Part shown: in pieces, positions 17,419 through 25,711 of the stretch
How the letters are laid out: each line of letters opens with the position of its first letter
Position numbering within the stretch: position 1 is the first letter of the stretch
Origin: UBA10365 sp041441915
GTDB taxonomy: Bacteria; Pseudomonadota; Alphaproteobacteria; Rhodobacterales; Rhodobacteraceae
Assembly: GCA_041441915.1 (NCBI GenBank)
Contig: JASDRS010000011.1
Location: 23,055-87,054 of the forward strand
Reading direction: 5' to 3'
Length of the DNA: 64,000 nucleotides
Notes under the pieces: generated by a model
The model's input: the letters and a program-made list of their open reading frames with translations, nothing else
What the model was told of the DNA's origin: nothing
Database searches by the model: none
Made by a program: the position numbers and the translations under genes

Positions 17419-18219
17419 ATGTCAAAAAATGCAAAATACCTTCGAATATTTGTAATAATTTGCCTTATTTTCTTTTATGGCCCAGCAATTCTACTGCCCC
17501 TTTTTGCGTTTAATGCGAGCCAAGTAATATCTTTTCCGCTGGAAGGTTTCACACTGCATTGGTTTAGTGCCTTGCTGTCAGAAAAAACTCTACATGGTGC
17601 ACTTTGGAATTCGTTGTTTGTAGCTACTTCAGCGTCTATTTTTGGAACGGGACTTGGAGTATTAACCGCACGCGCACAGTCTCGGTATGAGTTTTTGGGG
17701 AAAAAGCCTAGTCTGCTATTTGTTTTAGCTCCATTAGTTATACCAGAGTTGATAATAGGTGTCGCACTATTAATCGTTTTGGTTCAACTTGGTTTATCGC
17801 TGAACCTATGGACAGTTATTTTGGGACATACATTGTTGATAATGCCTTTTTCAACACTCGTGATGATTTCAGCTTTTAACAATCTTGATCAAAGTATGGA
17901 GGAGGCCTCTTTGGACTTGGGCGAAACAACTTTTGGGACTTTTAGAAGAATAATCTTGCCCATGGTAGCACCAGGTTTGCTGGCGAGTTTTTTAATAGGG
18001 TTCACTATATCTCTAGACGAATTTATGATTGCATTTTTTCTTTCGGGAACTGAGCCCACATTACCCGTATATATATGGGCCCAATTCCGGTTTCCTGTAA
18101 AACTACCCGGCGTAATGGCCCTTGGAACCATTCTGTTGATTTTTTCCTTGTTGCTTTTGTCATTCAGCGAATATTTCCGACGCCGGATGTCAAAAAACAC
18201 AACTTTAGAGATTGCGTAA
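17419..18219 (+). CDS. ABC transporter permease, spermidine/putrescine type (PotC-like)
   Basis: This is the second membrane subunit of the importer, 266 residues with about six membrane spans. The EAA loop reads MEEASLDLGETTFGTFRRII (about residues 156-175), and the C-terminal LDEFMIAFFLSGTEPTLPVY is typical of PotC relatives. It begins one base after the PotB-like stop. Its own stop precedes the start of the ATPase by a single base, so the three proteins are probably made in fixed proportion. Confidence 0.9.
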   Translation: MSKNAKYLRIFVIICLIFFYGPAILLPLFAFNASQVISFPLEGFTLHWFSALLSEKTLHGALWNSLFVATSASIFGTGLGVLTARAQSRYEFLGKKPSLLFVLAPLVIPELIIGVALLIVLVQLGLSLNLWTVILGHTLLIMPFSTLVMISAFNNLDQSMEEASLDLGETTFGTFRRIILPMVAPGLLASFLIGFTISLDEFMIAFFLSGTEPTLPVYIWAQFRFPVKLPGVMALGTILLIFSLLLLSFSEYFRRRMSKNTTLEIA

Positions 18220-18220
18220 T

Positions 18221-19324
18221 ATGACCCAGGATAAAAATGATTCTTCAATAGTTCAATTAACTGATATCCAAAAGTCTTTTGGTCCTGTTAAGGCTGTGGA
18301 CGGCGTTAGTATCAATATCAAAAAGGGTGAATTTTTCTCTCTGTTAGGCCCTTCAGGGTGTGGAAAAACAACCCTTTTACGTTTGATTGCAGGGTTTGAA
18401 AAACCCGATGTAGGGCACATTGTTATAGATGATAAGAAAATGGCTTTTGTGGAGCCAAACTTTAGGCCAACAAATATGGTTTTCCAAAGTTATGCAATTT
18501 TTCCACATTTGAATGTTGAACAGAATGTTGGGTACGGACTAAGAAAGCGTGAACTTAGCAAACAAGATAAAACTGCAATGATCAACGAAATGCTCACTCT
18601 TGTTGGCTTAGGGGGGCTCAATAAAAGGGCGGCAAGTGCTCTATCTGGGGGGCAAAGACAGAGAGTTGCATTGGCAAGAGCCTTGATTTTAAAACCAAAA
18701 GTTTTATTGTTAGATGAACCACTTGCCGCGCTGGATAAAAAACTCCGAGAGCAAATGCAAATTGAATTGCGGGAACTTCAGCGCGCAGTCGGTATTACCT
18801 TTATTTTAGTAACTCATGATCAAGAAGAAGCTCTCACAATGAGCGATCAAATTGCCGTTATGTTCGAAGGAAAAGTTGAGCAGCTGGCAGCTCCACAAGC
18901 GCTTTACAATAGGCCAGTATCAAAACGGGTAGCGTCTTTTATTGGGAACATGAATTTTATAAATGCTGATGTAAAGTGCATTAATAAGAATACTGTAGAA
19001 CTCTATAGCAAAGAACTGGGTAAATTAACATTATCTTCAAATCAGTTTTCAAATGAGCCAGCCGTGGGTTTGGCAGAGTTGGGAATTAGGCCAGAAATGT
19101 TAGAGATAAGTGATAGTAGTCTCAACAGTTCTGAATGTTTTGCTGAAGGTCAAATAAGTGAAATATTGTTTTTTGGAGAGAGCACTCAATATAAAATAAG
19201 GTTCTCCTCTAGTGATGAAGTTTTTACTGTCTCTGAAAAAAATTCATATGGAAAAGTAGAACGTCAAGTTGGCAACAATATAAAACTAACCTGGAACTCT
19301 AGCTCGTTTGTCAGTTTTGAATGA
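18221..19324 (+). CDS. ABC transporter ATP-binding protein (PotA-like)
   Basis: This ATPase drives the PotBC-like permease pair. The 367-residue protein has Walker A GPSGCGKTT, the Q-loop in FQSYAIFPH, signature LSGGQRQRVALARAL, Walker B VLLLDEPLAALD and switch His in LVTHDQEEA. A C-terminal TOBE-type regulatory region runs from about residue 280. I chose ATG 18221, one base after the permease stop, over an in-frame TTG at 18212. A short hairpin follows the stop codon. Confidence 0.93.
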   Translation: MTQDKNDSSIVQLTDIQKSFGPVKAVDGVSINIKKGEFFSLLGPSGCGKTTLLRLIAGFEKPDVGHIVIDDKKMAFVEPNFRPTNMVFQSYAIFPHLNVEQNVGYGLRKRELSKQDKTAMINEMLTLVGLGGLNKRAASALSGGQRQRVALARALILKPKVLLLDEPLAALDKKLREQMQIELRELQRAVGITFILVTHDQEEALTMSDQIAVMFEGKVEQLAAPQALYNRPVSKRVASFIGNMNFINADVKCINKNTVELYSKELGKLTLSSNQFSNEPAVGLAELGIRPEMLEISDSSLNSSECFAEGQISEILFFGESTQYKIRFSSSDEVFTVSEKNSYGKVERQVGNNIKLTWNSSSFVSFE

Positions 19325-19325
19325 T

Positions 19326-19342
19326 GTGAAAGCAGCTTTCAC
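19326..19342. terminator. Hairpin between convergent ABC genes
   Basis: GTGAAAG and CTTTCAC form a perfect 7-bp stem with a CAG loop right after the ATPase stop codon, between convergent genes. There is no clear T-run on either side, so it may be a weak or factor-assisted bidirectional terminator. Confidence 0.4.
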
Positions 19343-19366
19343 TGCCTTCACAATTTAAAAATAATA

Positions 19367-20422
19367 TCAGAACCCTGCTTTTATAAGCTCGAACTCTTTA
19401 ATCATCTTTTCCCGCAGGCGTGGATCCGCCGGTGCCTGCCATAAGGTATTTTGTGAATAACTTTCTAAAGTCCCAAAGTTATTCTCCGCACCTATGGCAT
19501 CCATAACCTTGCCATTAGAATGCCCATAGCCCCATTCTGTAACCATATACTCGGCAGACGAGTCATCTAGCCACGCATCAAGAAAGTCATATACTTGGTC
19601 ATCGGATCCAGGGCCATCTTTCATCTTAGTGTAACCGCAAATCCAAGTTGAAGAACCTTCTTTAGTGTCTCGGTTCATTGCTATAGGCATTTCTTCCCAA
19701 AATCCAAGTGTGTGAGAGACTTCATTCCAAGTCCATTCCAGTACAATTTCGCCACTTTTCATTAAGGCCGCACCTTCAGCTCCATCGGCATGATATTTGC
19801 GAACGTTCGGATGTACTTTGCGAAGGAAAGCAGAAGCCTTTTGGAAGTCGTCATCTGTTGCTTTAGTCCAGTCTCTTATCCCAACCGCTAAAAAACCTAA
19901 TGCATAGGCATCGTCGACATTATCGACCAGCGATACTTTACCTTTAAACTTTGGGTCTGCGAAAGTCATAAGCGTTGAGGCTTCCTTTTCAGTCAAAGCA
20001 TCTGTGTGATATGTTAATGCTGTTGACCCCCAGTCAATAGGTATAGCCCACTGCTCGCCGTTTACCTGAAAACCTTCCATTTGAGCGAAGTTAGGCATAA
20101 CCTTGCTCCAGTTTTTCAATCGAGATGTATCAATGGGCTCGATGATACCAGCGTCACGCCATTTTACAATCGATTGAGAGCATGGGTGCCCTAAGTCAGC
20201 TTTAAATCCAGCCCGAACTTTTTGGAACGCTTCTTCTTCATCGGAAAAGAAACTATATTCAGGGCTGGCTCCATACTTCTCTACATACGCCGTAAAAAAA
20301 GCAGGATCTTCATATCCGCCCCAGTCAAAAACTATGATTTGGTCGTCGGCCGCCATAGCCGCGCTTGTTATGAATAGTGACGCTATTACAGCAGAAAGTC
20401 TAAATTTCTTCAATTCCATCAT
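19367..20422 (-). CDS. Polyamine-type ABC transporter substrate-binding protein (PotD/PotF family)
   Basis: This periplasmic binding protein captures the substrate for the importer at 16557-19324. The 351 residues begin with a signal peptide (charged MMELKKFR, hydrophobic core, cleavage after SAAMA). IIVFDWGGYEDPAF opens the mature domain as in PotD relatives. WAIPIDWGSTALTYHTDA and NVDDAYALGFLAVG are the matching ligand-cleft regions. AGGAAAG lies about seven bases before the start. Unusually, it is on the opposite strand to its permease and ATPase genes, so transporter and receptor can be expressed independently. Confidence 0.9.
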   Translation of the reverse strand: MMELKKFRLSAVIASLFITSAAMAADDQIIVFDWGGYEDPAFFTAYVEKYGASPEYSFFSDEEEAFQKVRAGFKADLGHPCSQSIVKWRDAGIIEPIDTSRLKNWSKVMPNFAQMEGFQVNGEQWAIPIDWGSTALTYHTDALTEKEASTLMTFADPKFKGKVSLVDNVDDAYALGFLAVGIRDWTKATDDDFQKASAFLRKVHPNVRKYHADGAEGAALMKSGEIVLEWTWNEVSHTLGFWEEMPIAMNRDTKEGSSTWICGYTKMKDGPGSDDQVYDFLDAWLDDSSAEYMVTEWGYGHSNGKVMDAIGAENNFGTLESYSQNTLWQAPADPRLREKMIKEFELIKAGF

Positions 20423-20577
20423 ACGTACTTTCCTATTACTATTATTTTGTCATTTTATTAAAAAGTATTTTTTTAGTTAAATATACTAAAAATTTAAAAA
20501 TTTGCATTTTGGTGGGATTTTGGAAATTCAAAAAATCTTCCATAGAAGATTACGTGTCTGAAGCATTTAAGTCTTGC

Positions 20578-20615
20578 AAAAAAACGCCCAAGATAAATGC
20601 AGATAGTTTTTGGGC
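20578..20615 (-). terminator. Rho-independent terminator of the Rieske oxygenase gene
   Basis: On the minus strand GCCCAA and TTGGGC pair around an 18-base loop and are followed by GTTTTTTT. It lies 30 bases downstream of the stop codon of the oxygenase gene, which is the right place and orientation. Confidence 0.65.
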
Positions 20616-20645
20616 TACTTGGTACAACTGATCTAGGGGCGCTCT

Positions 20646-21839
20646 CTAAACCTCTGCTAACATTTTTTTATTTAATTCTGCATATGTCTCTCCATCAGGC
20701 GCGTCTTCTAAATTTAAAACGGGCATGATTTTTCTCAATTGGTCGTGATGGCAACGCAGGCCATACTCTAAATCTGAGAGATAAAAACTTTCGAATGATT
20801 TTGATCGCATAGATTCATCGGACCAAATAGAAAGCTGTTGATCTTCTTGGCCCGTTTCACGATCGATACGCGCCGCCAGATATCGTGCCGCGCGCATTTC
20901 CCGGGTCTCGTCTGGGCTGCGGTACACTCTACCTGTCAACTTGGTCAGTGAAGGGGATAAGGGAAATTCATGATAAAATTGTATGGCTTCAGGAGTTGTT
21001 GCAATAACCGCATTTGGGAACATGCCATAATAGTTCCACTTATTTTTCAATCGATCTGGTAATGGTTTTGGTCCTGATGACAGCTTGATGTAATGGCGAA
21101 CAGACCACAGCCGGCCAGGTTGGTCGCCAAATGTAGCCTCGGAGAATGAAAGAGCTTCCTCGAGGCTTTTGTCATAATAGCTTCGCCCATAAAGGTCTTG
21201 CAGGCCCGGATGGGCTAAGGGTACATGATATCCTTCATTGTCGACGTCTCGCACGGATTTCCAATTGACAGGCAGGGTAGTTGACCAACTTTGGAGCGCT
21301 GCTGGCATCCAATTAGCCACTCCATAAGCCGAAAAGTCCGCGTCAAAGGCCGAAAGCCATTCGCTCACACAAGGTTGTGGACCTGGGTTGAAACGAAGAA
21401 ATATAAAGCCGTGGAAAACATCCATCTCTAGTGGCTTAAGGCCAAAATCGTCTCTATTCATTTCGCCGAACGTTTCGGGGCGAGCCGGGCCACGCAATGT
21501 TCCATCGAGATTGTATACCCAACCGTGAAATGGGCAAACAATAGCAGCTTTGCAGTTACCCTTTTTGCCTGCCACAACTCGACCGCCTCGATGACGGCAG
21601 ATATTGTGGAAAGCTCGTACTGTGTTGTCTTTACCGCGCATGATTACTGCACGTTCATTAATAAGGTCAAAGCTCAGCCAGTCGCCTATCTCAGGAATAT
21701 CATTCACATGGCCAACAATTTGCCAATGCCTTAGAAAAAGCTCTTCACATTCCAATTGATATTGTGCCTGAGAATGATAGGCCCACGCGGGCAGGCCGCG
21801 GCGATCCCATTGCTCAGGGACTGAAACAAAATGCATCAT
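20646..21839 (-). CDS. Rieske non-heme iron oxygenase alpha subunit
   Basis: The 397-residue protein is an aromatic-ring/quaternary-amine oxygenase large subunit. The N-terminal Rieske domain has CRHRGG (Cys81, His83) and CPFHGW (Cys102, His105). The catalytic iron site carries NEGYHVPLAHPGLQDL (His205, His210). Members of this family hydroxylate rings or N-demethylate betaines, carnitine and stachydrine. The neighbours (polyamine-type importer, methyltransferase, amine oxidase) favour an N-methylated amine as substrate. No dedicated reductase is encoded nearby, so electrons must come from elsewhere. It is read away from a TetR gene across an 18-bp palindrome that probably controls it. Confidence 0.9.
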   Translation of the reverse strand: MMHFVSVPEQWDRRGLPAWAYHSQAQYQLECEELFLRHWQIVGHVNDIPEIGDWLSFDLINERAVIMRGKDNTVRAFHNICRHRGGRVVAGKKGNCKAAIVCPFHGWVYNLDGTLRGPARPETFGEMNRDDFGLKPLEMDVFHGFIFLRFNPGPQPCVSEWLSAFDADFSAYGVANWMPAALQSWSTTLPVNWKSVRDVDNEGYHVPLAHPGLQDLYGRSYYDKSLEEALSFSEATFGDQPGRLWSVRHYIKLSSGPKPLPDRLKNKWNYYGMFPNAVIATTPEAIQFYHEFPLSPSLTKLTGRVYRSPDETREMRAARYLAARIDRETGQEDQQLSIWSDESMRSKSFESFYLSDLEYGLRCHHDQLRKIMPVLNLEDAPDGETYAELNKKMLAEV

Positions 21840-22205
21840 ATTTCTCCTTGGTCGAAAAGTTATATTGGTGATTTATGAAAGTCATAAGCTAAATATATTT
21901 GTTGCGTGATACTTAATAATTTTCGGGCGGATCCAGTTAATGCCTTTAGCCGCATTTTGTTGATTTTATTCATAGAATTTTAGAGAAATTGAACCAACCA
22001 TGGTTGGTTTTTGTGGAATATTTGAAATTTCAAGTTCATGAATTTCACTTTTTCATTCCTTTTGGAGTGGGTTTCTGGATGCGAATAAGGGTGTCTCATT
22101 TATACCTTCTATTATCACAAAGCTTCGCCAGGTTTTGACTGAACTGTCAATCAAAAAAATTGACATTTTTCTTAATCAACGACATGATTGCAAATCAGAG
22201 TAGGT
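21840..22205. promoter_or_regulatory. Divergent Rieske oxygenase / TetR promoter region
   Basis: This 366-bp spacer separates the oxygenase start from the TetR start and has no coding remnant. Its dominant element is the perfect palindrome at 21992-22009. The ATG of the oxygenase has a TTCTCC complement (GGAGAA on the coding strand) directly upstream. Confidence 0.6.
21992..22009. promoter_or_regulatory. 18-bp perfect palindrome, probable TetR operator
   Basis: AACCAACCATGGTTGGTT is exactly self-complementary, with no spacer. It lies about 150 bp upstream of the oxygenase start and about 200 bp upstream of the TetR gene, the classic arrangement for an autoregulated divergent repressor. A perfect 18-mer is very unlikely by chance in a region of this size. 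Confidence 0.75.
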
Positions 22206-22895
22206 ATGAAAAAGTTGATGATCCAATCAATTCAAAATACAAAAATTGCGCCACGTAAGTTGTCACGGGAAGTTCGACGCCAACAATTTATCGAGGCCAC
22301 AATCGACCTCTTGGCAGACAGAGGATATGCGCGCACCACCTTAACCGATGTGGCTCGACGTGCAGGTCTTTCACACGGGTTAGTTAATTTTCATTTTAAA
22401 ACCAAGGAATTACTGCTGAGTGAAACCCTATCGTATCTGTCGAATGAATATCGAGAAAATTGGCAAAGTGCTTTGGAGGCTGTGCCAACCAACGCCTCCA
22501 TGCAGCTTGATGCACTAATTAAAGCTGATTTTGTTCCCAGAATTTGCGAAACGCGAAAGCTAGCCGCTTGGTGCGCGTTTTGGGGGGAAGCTCAGTCCCG
22601 TCCAATGTATCAAGCCAAGTGTGGGACGAATGATGACGAATATGTTCTCATGTTAGAAAGTATTTGTACCAATTTGCTGACCGAAGGTGGCTATAGCGGA
22701 ATACCTGAACGTATAGCCAGAGTAATTAGGTGTACTGTGGAAGGGGTTTGGATGGATTTGGCAACTCAAACACGGCCGTATTCAAGAGAGGAAGCAATGG
22801 GGACAGCCTATGCAAGCCTTACAGCGTTTTTTCCAAAACATTTTGATCAATCGGGGCTGTTGATCAAAAATATGCTAAATGAAAACAGGTTATAA
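22206..22895 (+). CDS. TetR/BetI-type transcriptional regulator
   Basis: This 229-residue repressor has an N-terminal TetR helix-turn-helix (RRQQFIEATIDLLADRGYAR followed by TTLTDVARRAGLSHGLVNFHF, about residues 22-63) and a C-terminal ligand domain of BetI type (WCAFWGEAQSRPMYQ). BetI relatives sense choline or related amines. I chose ATG 22206; an in-frame TTG at 22188 lacks a good ribosome binding site. It is divergent from the Rieske oxygenase and overlaps the following methyltransferase frame. The palindrome at 21992-22009 is its likely binding site. Confidence 0.9.
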   Translation: MKKLMIQSIQNTKIAPRKLSREVRRQQFIEATIDLLADRGYARTTLTDVARRAGLSHGLVNFHFKTKELLLSETLSYLSNEYRENWQSALEAVPTNASMQLDALIKADFVPRICETRKLAAWCAFWGEAQSRPMYQAKCGTNDDEYVLMLESICTNLLTEGGYSGIPERIARVIRCTVEGVWMDLATQTRPYSREEAMGTAYASLTAFFPKHFDQSGLLIKNMLNENRL

Positions 22896-22896
22896 A

Positions 22897-23673
22897 ATGA
22901 CAGATATTTTATACCATGAAAAACTGGTTGCTCTTTTGGAAGAAGTTTGGGGGGCAGGATTTTTGTCCCCAGGCGGTCGGGATGAAATTTCCCGCATGGT
23001 TGGAGATGTTGATTTCCGTGGTAAGACCGTCTTAGATATAGGCTGCGGTACGGGTGGAGCCGATATTGCACTTGTTCGTGACCATGGCGCCGCTTACATC
23101 ACTGGAGTTGATGTTGAAGATGGCGTCCTTGCAGCAGCTCGAAAGTGCATTTTAACTGCCGGCTGTGATCAGCACATTGGACTACTAAAAGTAGTGGCAG
23201 GATCTTTGCCTTTTCCACCCCAAAGTTTTGACATAGTTTTTTCTAAGGATTCGATTGTTCACATTCCCAACAAAAACGCCTTAATGCGGGAAGTAGTAAG
23301 AGTTCTGCGTCCTGGGGGATGGTTTGTTGCATCTGACTGGATGATAGGACACGACGGTCCAATGTCTGATGATATGCGTGAGTATGTGACTGCTGAAGGG
23401 CTTGACTTTGGAATGGGCTCACCAGCTGTTTACAAGTTGGCAATGGAGCAAGCTGGCTTTTTTCAAATTGATTTGGTCAATAGAAATGACTGGTATCATA
23501 TCGTAGCAAAAAATGAATTGGCTCGAATGAAAGGCCCATGGAGGCATCGAGTGGCTGAGACTTTGGGTGAAGAATTCGTAACACACAACATCGGGATATG
23601 GGAAAAAATGATCACAGTTCTTGCTAGTGGCGAACATTGCCCTACGCATATCCGTGGACAATGTCCTAAGTAA
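22897..23673 (+). CDS. Class I SAM-dependent methyltransferase
   Basis: The 258-residue protein has the SAM-binding motif VLDIGCGTGGADIALV, followed by GVDVEDGVLAAARK (motif II acidic residue), FSKDSIVHI and VLRPGGWFVASDW. It therefore belongs to the Methyltransf_11/25 group, which includes phosphoethanolamine and sarcosine/dimethylglycine N-methyltransferases. The start at 22897, one base after the TetR stop, has AACAGG ahead; an in-frame ATG at 22879 lies inside the TetR gene. Co-transcription with the regulator and a downstream amine oxidase suggests an amine substrate, but nothing in the sequence proves it. Confidence 0.82.
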   Translation: MTDILYHEKLVALLEEVWGAGFLSPGGRDEISRMVGDVDFRGKTVLDIGCGTGGADIALVRDHGAAYITGVDVEDGVLAAARKCILTAGCDQHIGLLKVVAGSLPFPPQSFDIVFSKDSIVHIPNKNALMREVVRVLRPGGWFVASDWMIGHDGPMSDDMREYVTAEGLDFGMGSPAVYKLAMEQAGFFQIDLVNRNDWYHIVAKNELARMKGPWRHRVAETLGEEFVTHNIGIWEKMITVLASGEHCPTHIRGQCPK

Positions 23674-23809
23674 ATTTTTGCAAAAACTAATAATTTGACT
23701 GAATCAAAACTGCCTTGAATTATTACGAGGGTTTTCTAAAAACCAGTTTTAAACTAAACAACTTAGCCTCATAAAGGGCCAGCCATTTAGAGTTCAATAG
23801 GATTTTTTA

Positions 23810-25129
23810 ATGAATAGAAGCCCAGGTATTGTTGCCGGCGCCCAAACTCCAATAATTGTGATAGGTGCCGGAATTTCGGGACTAAAAGCGGCACGCTCTT
23901 TGGTCGAGCTAGGGTATGCAGTAACCGTATTGGAAGCCCGTGACCGCATCGGTGGACGTTTGTGGACATCAAGACTTTGGCCCGATAGCCCCGCCGAAAT
24001 GGGAGCAAATTGGATACACGGCATCACAGGTAATCCAATTTCAGATTTAGCTGACAAAATCGGAGCCAAAAGGTTCCAGACTGATTATTTGAATTCCCGA
24101 ATTTATGGCCCAAATGGCCAAGATCTCCAAATTGCGCCACTCATGAAGGATGCTGAGTTTCAGATAGAGGCTATCTGCAGAAAAGCCCAAGGCTTGGCTA
24201 AAGATTTTAGCTTAAAGGAGGTTATTGAGACCTCAGGCTATTGGAAAAATGCAAATGATTCTGATCGCCGCGTTTTGCGTCATGTTGTGAATGACACCAC
24301 CGAGCAGGAATATGGGGCTGACTGGTCATGGAATTCTGCAAAATATTTTGACGATCATTCCGAGTTACCGGGGGGTGATATGTGGTTTGCAAACGGGTAC
24401 GAACAAATTTCTAAGTTTTTGGCTCATGGCCTAGATATCCGGTTCAATCACGAAGTTAAACGTTTAGACCTACTAGAGGAGGGCGTTTCAATTTCTCTAA
24501 CTGAGGATAATGTTATCTTCGGATCACACGCAATTGTAACAGTGCCATTGGGCGTATTAAAAAGATCAAAAATAGAGTTTTTTCCTCCTCTTGAGTTATC
24601 CCGACGTCGGGCGATAGCAAGCCTCGAAATGGGACTTTTAAATAAAATATGGCTACGGTTTGACAAAATATTTTGGCCAAGAGATGTAGATTGGATGCAA
24701 TGGCTTTCCGATGAAGATGGCCTTTGGGCAGAGTGGATGAACTTTGCACCGTATAGTGAAGTTCCTATTTTACTCGGTTTTAATGCCGGAAAAATTGCTG
24801 CCAGGATCGAAAATATGTCTGATATAGAAACCGTTGAATCGGCAATGCGAGCACTTCGCGAGATGTTTGGCCACGACATTCCTAGCCCTGAGGGGGTACA
24901 AATTACTCGTTGGCGCCAGGATCCTTTGAGCTTTGGCTCCTATTCTTTTAATCCCGTAGGCACGTCTTCGGCTTGTCGAGTGGATTTGGGTGGATTTGAT
25001 TGGGAAGAGCGCTTGGTGTTTGCTGGAGAAGCTACATCTCCCAATTACTTTGCAACAGTTCATGGCGCCTATCTCTCAGGCCAGGAAGTCGCTGAAAAAC
25101 TAGATGATAAAATTTGCTGTCAACACTAA
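23810..25129 (+). CDS. Flavin monoamine / polyamine oxidase family protein
   Basis: This 439-residue FAD enzyme has the dinucleotide-binding motif VIGAGISGLKAARSL near residue 18, then VLEARDRIGGRLWT and MGANWIHGITGNP. The C-terminal FAD contact LVFAGEATSPNYFATVHGAY completes the set, as in polyamine and histone-demethylase-type amine oxidases. It would oxidatively deaminate a primary or secondary amine, releasing an aldehyde and hydrogen peroxide. AGGA precedes the ATG by about seven bases. It lies 136 bases behind the methyltransferase and is probably part of the same amine-processing set. No signal peptide is seen, so it should be cytoplasmic. Confidence 0.88.
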   Translation: MNRSPGIVAGAQTPIIVIGAGISGLKAARSLVELGYAVTVLEARDRIGGRLWTSRLWPDSPAEMGANWIHGITGNPISDLADKIGAKRFQTDYLNSRIYGPNGQDLQIAPLMKDAEFQIEAICRKAQGLAKDFSLKEVIETSGYWKNANDSDRRVLRHVVNDTTEQEYGADWSWNSAKYFDDHSELPGGDMWFANGYEQISKFLAHGLDIRFNHEVKRLDLLEEGVSISLTEDNVIFGSHAIVTVPLGVLKRSKIEFFPPLELSRRRAIASLEMGLLNKIWLRFDKIFWPRDVDWMQWLSDEDGLWAEWMNFAPYSEVPILLGFNAGKIAARIENMSDIETVESAMRALREMFGHDIPSPEGVQITRWRQDPLSFGSYSFNPVGTSSACRVDLGGFDWEERLVFAGEATSPNYFATVHGAYLSGQEVAEKLDDKICCQH

Positions 25130-25258
25130 ATTTCCACTCAGGGTTATTTTAATGGGAGATTAAGTCAAAATTAACTAATTAATTCTGCTATTTCAGCAAT
25201 ATAATAGAAGTAATATATCACATTTGACTTAAAATGATCAGTTGAGAGTGCCTCGAGA

Positions 25259-25711
25259 TCAAGTGTTTATTTCGTAAACAATGAAATCCGTCTTTTGCGC
25301 CACTTTGTCGTAAAGTGTGCGTCCAGGATAATTGTGCTCTTCTGTGAGCCAATAGACGCTGGACGCTGAAGCTTCATGGGCTTGTTCCTGCACTGATTTT
25401 ATCAATGCCCGCCCCACGCCTTGCCCTCGTAAGTTTGGGCTAACAAAAAGATCCATTAAATAGCAGGTGTTTTCTATGGTCCAAAGATTGCGATGAAATA
25501 GATAATGGGCAAGCCCGATGAGTTTGCCGTTTTGTTGCGCTATCAGGCCGTTGAACTCAGCAGGATTTTGGTCCATAATCCGCCCAAAAGCTGTTTCGAC
25601 GATCGCGTCGGGCAGGGTGGTTTTGTAGAAGGCCAGATAGTCCGCCCAAAGTTTACTCCACTGAACTCGGTCTGTGAGCAAAAGTGGCCGGATGATCAGG
25701 CCCACACTCAT
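25259..25711 (-). CDS. GNAT-family N-acetyltransferase
   Basis: A single-domain 150-residue acetyltransferase. The acetyl-CoA-binding motif A reads LFVSPNLRGQGVGRALIKSV (from about residue 89), and YWLTEEHNYPGRTLYDKVA is the usual C-terminal strand-helix. It is the last gene of a five-gene operon and overlaps the aminotransferase by four bases (ATGA), so it is translationally coupled. The partner genes suggest that it acetylates an amino compound of the same pathway. The exact substrate is unknown. Confidence 0.85.
   Translation of the reverse strand: MSVGLIIRPLLLTDRVQWSKLWADYLAFYKTTLPDAIVETAFGRIMDQNPAEFNGLIAQQNGKLIGLAHYLFHRNLWTIENTCYLMDLFVSPNLRGQGVGRALIKSVQEQAHEASASSVYWLTEEHNYPGRTLYDKVAQKTDFIVYEINT

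Noticed and set aside
20534..20551. AATCTTC-CATA-GAAGATT inverted repeat
   Set aside because: Seven-bp stem without a T-run or a clear position relative to a promoter; the better terminator is the hairpin at 20578-20615.
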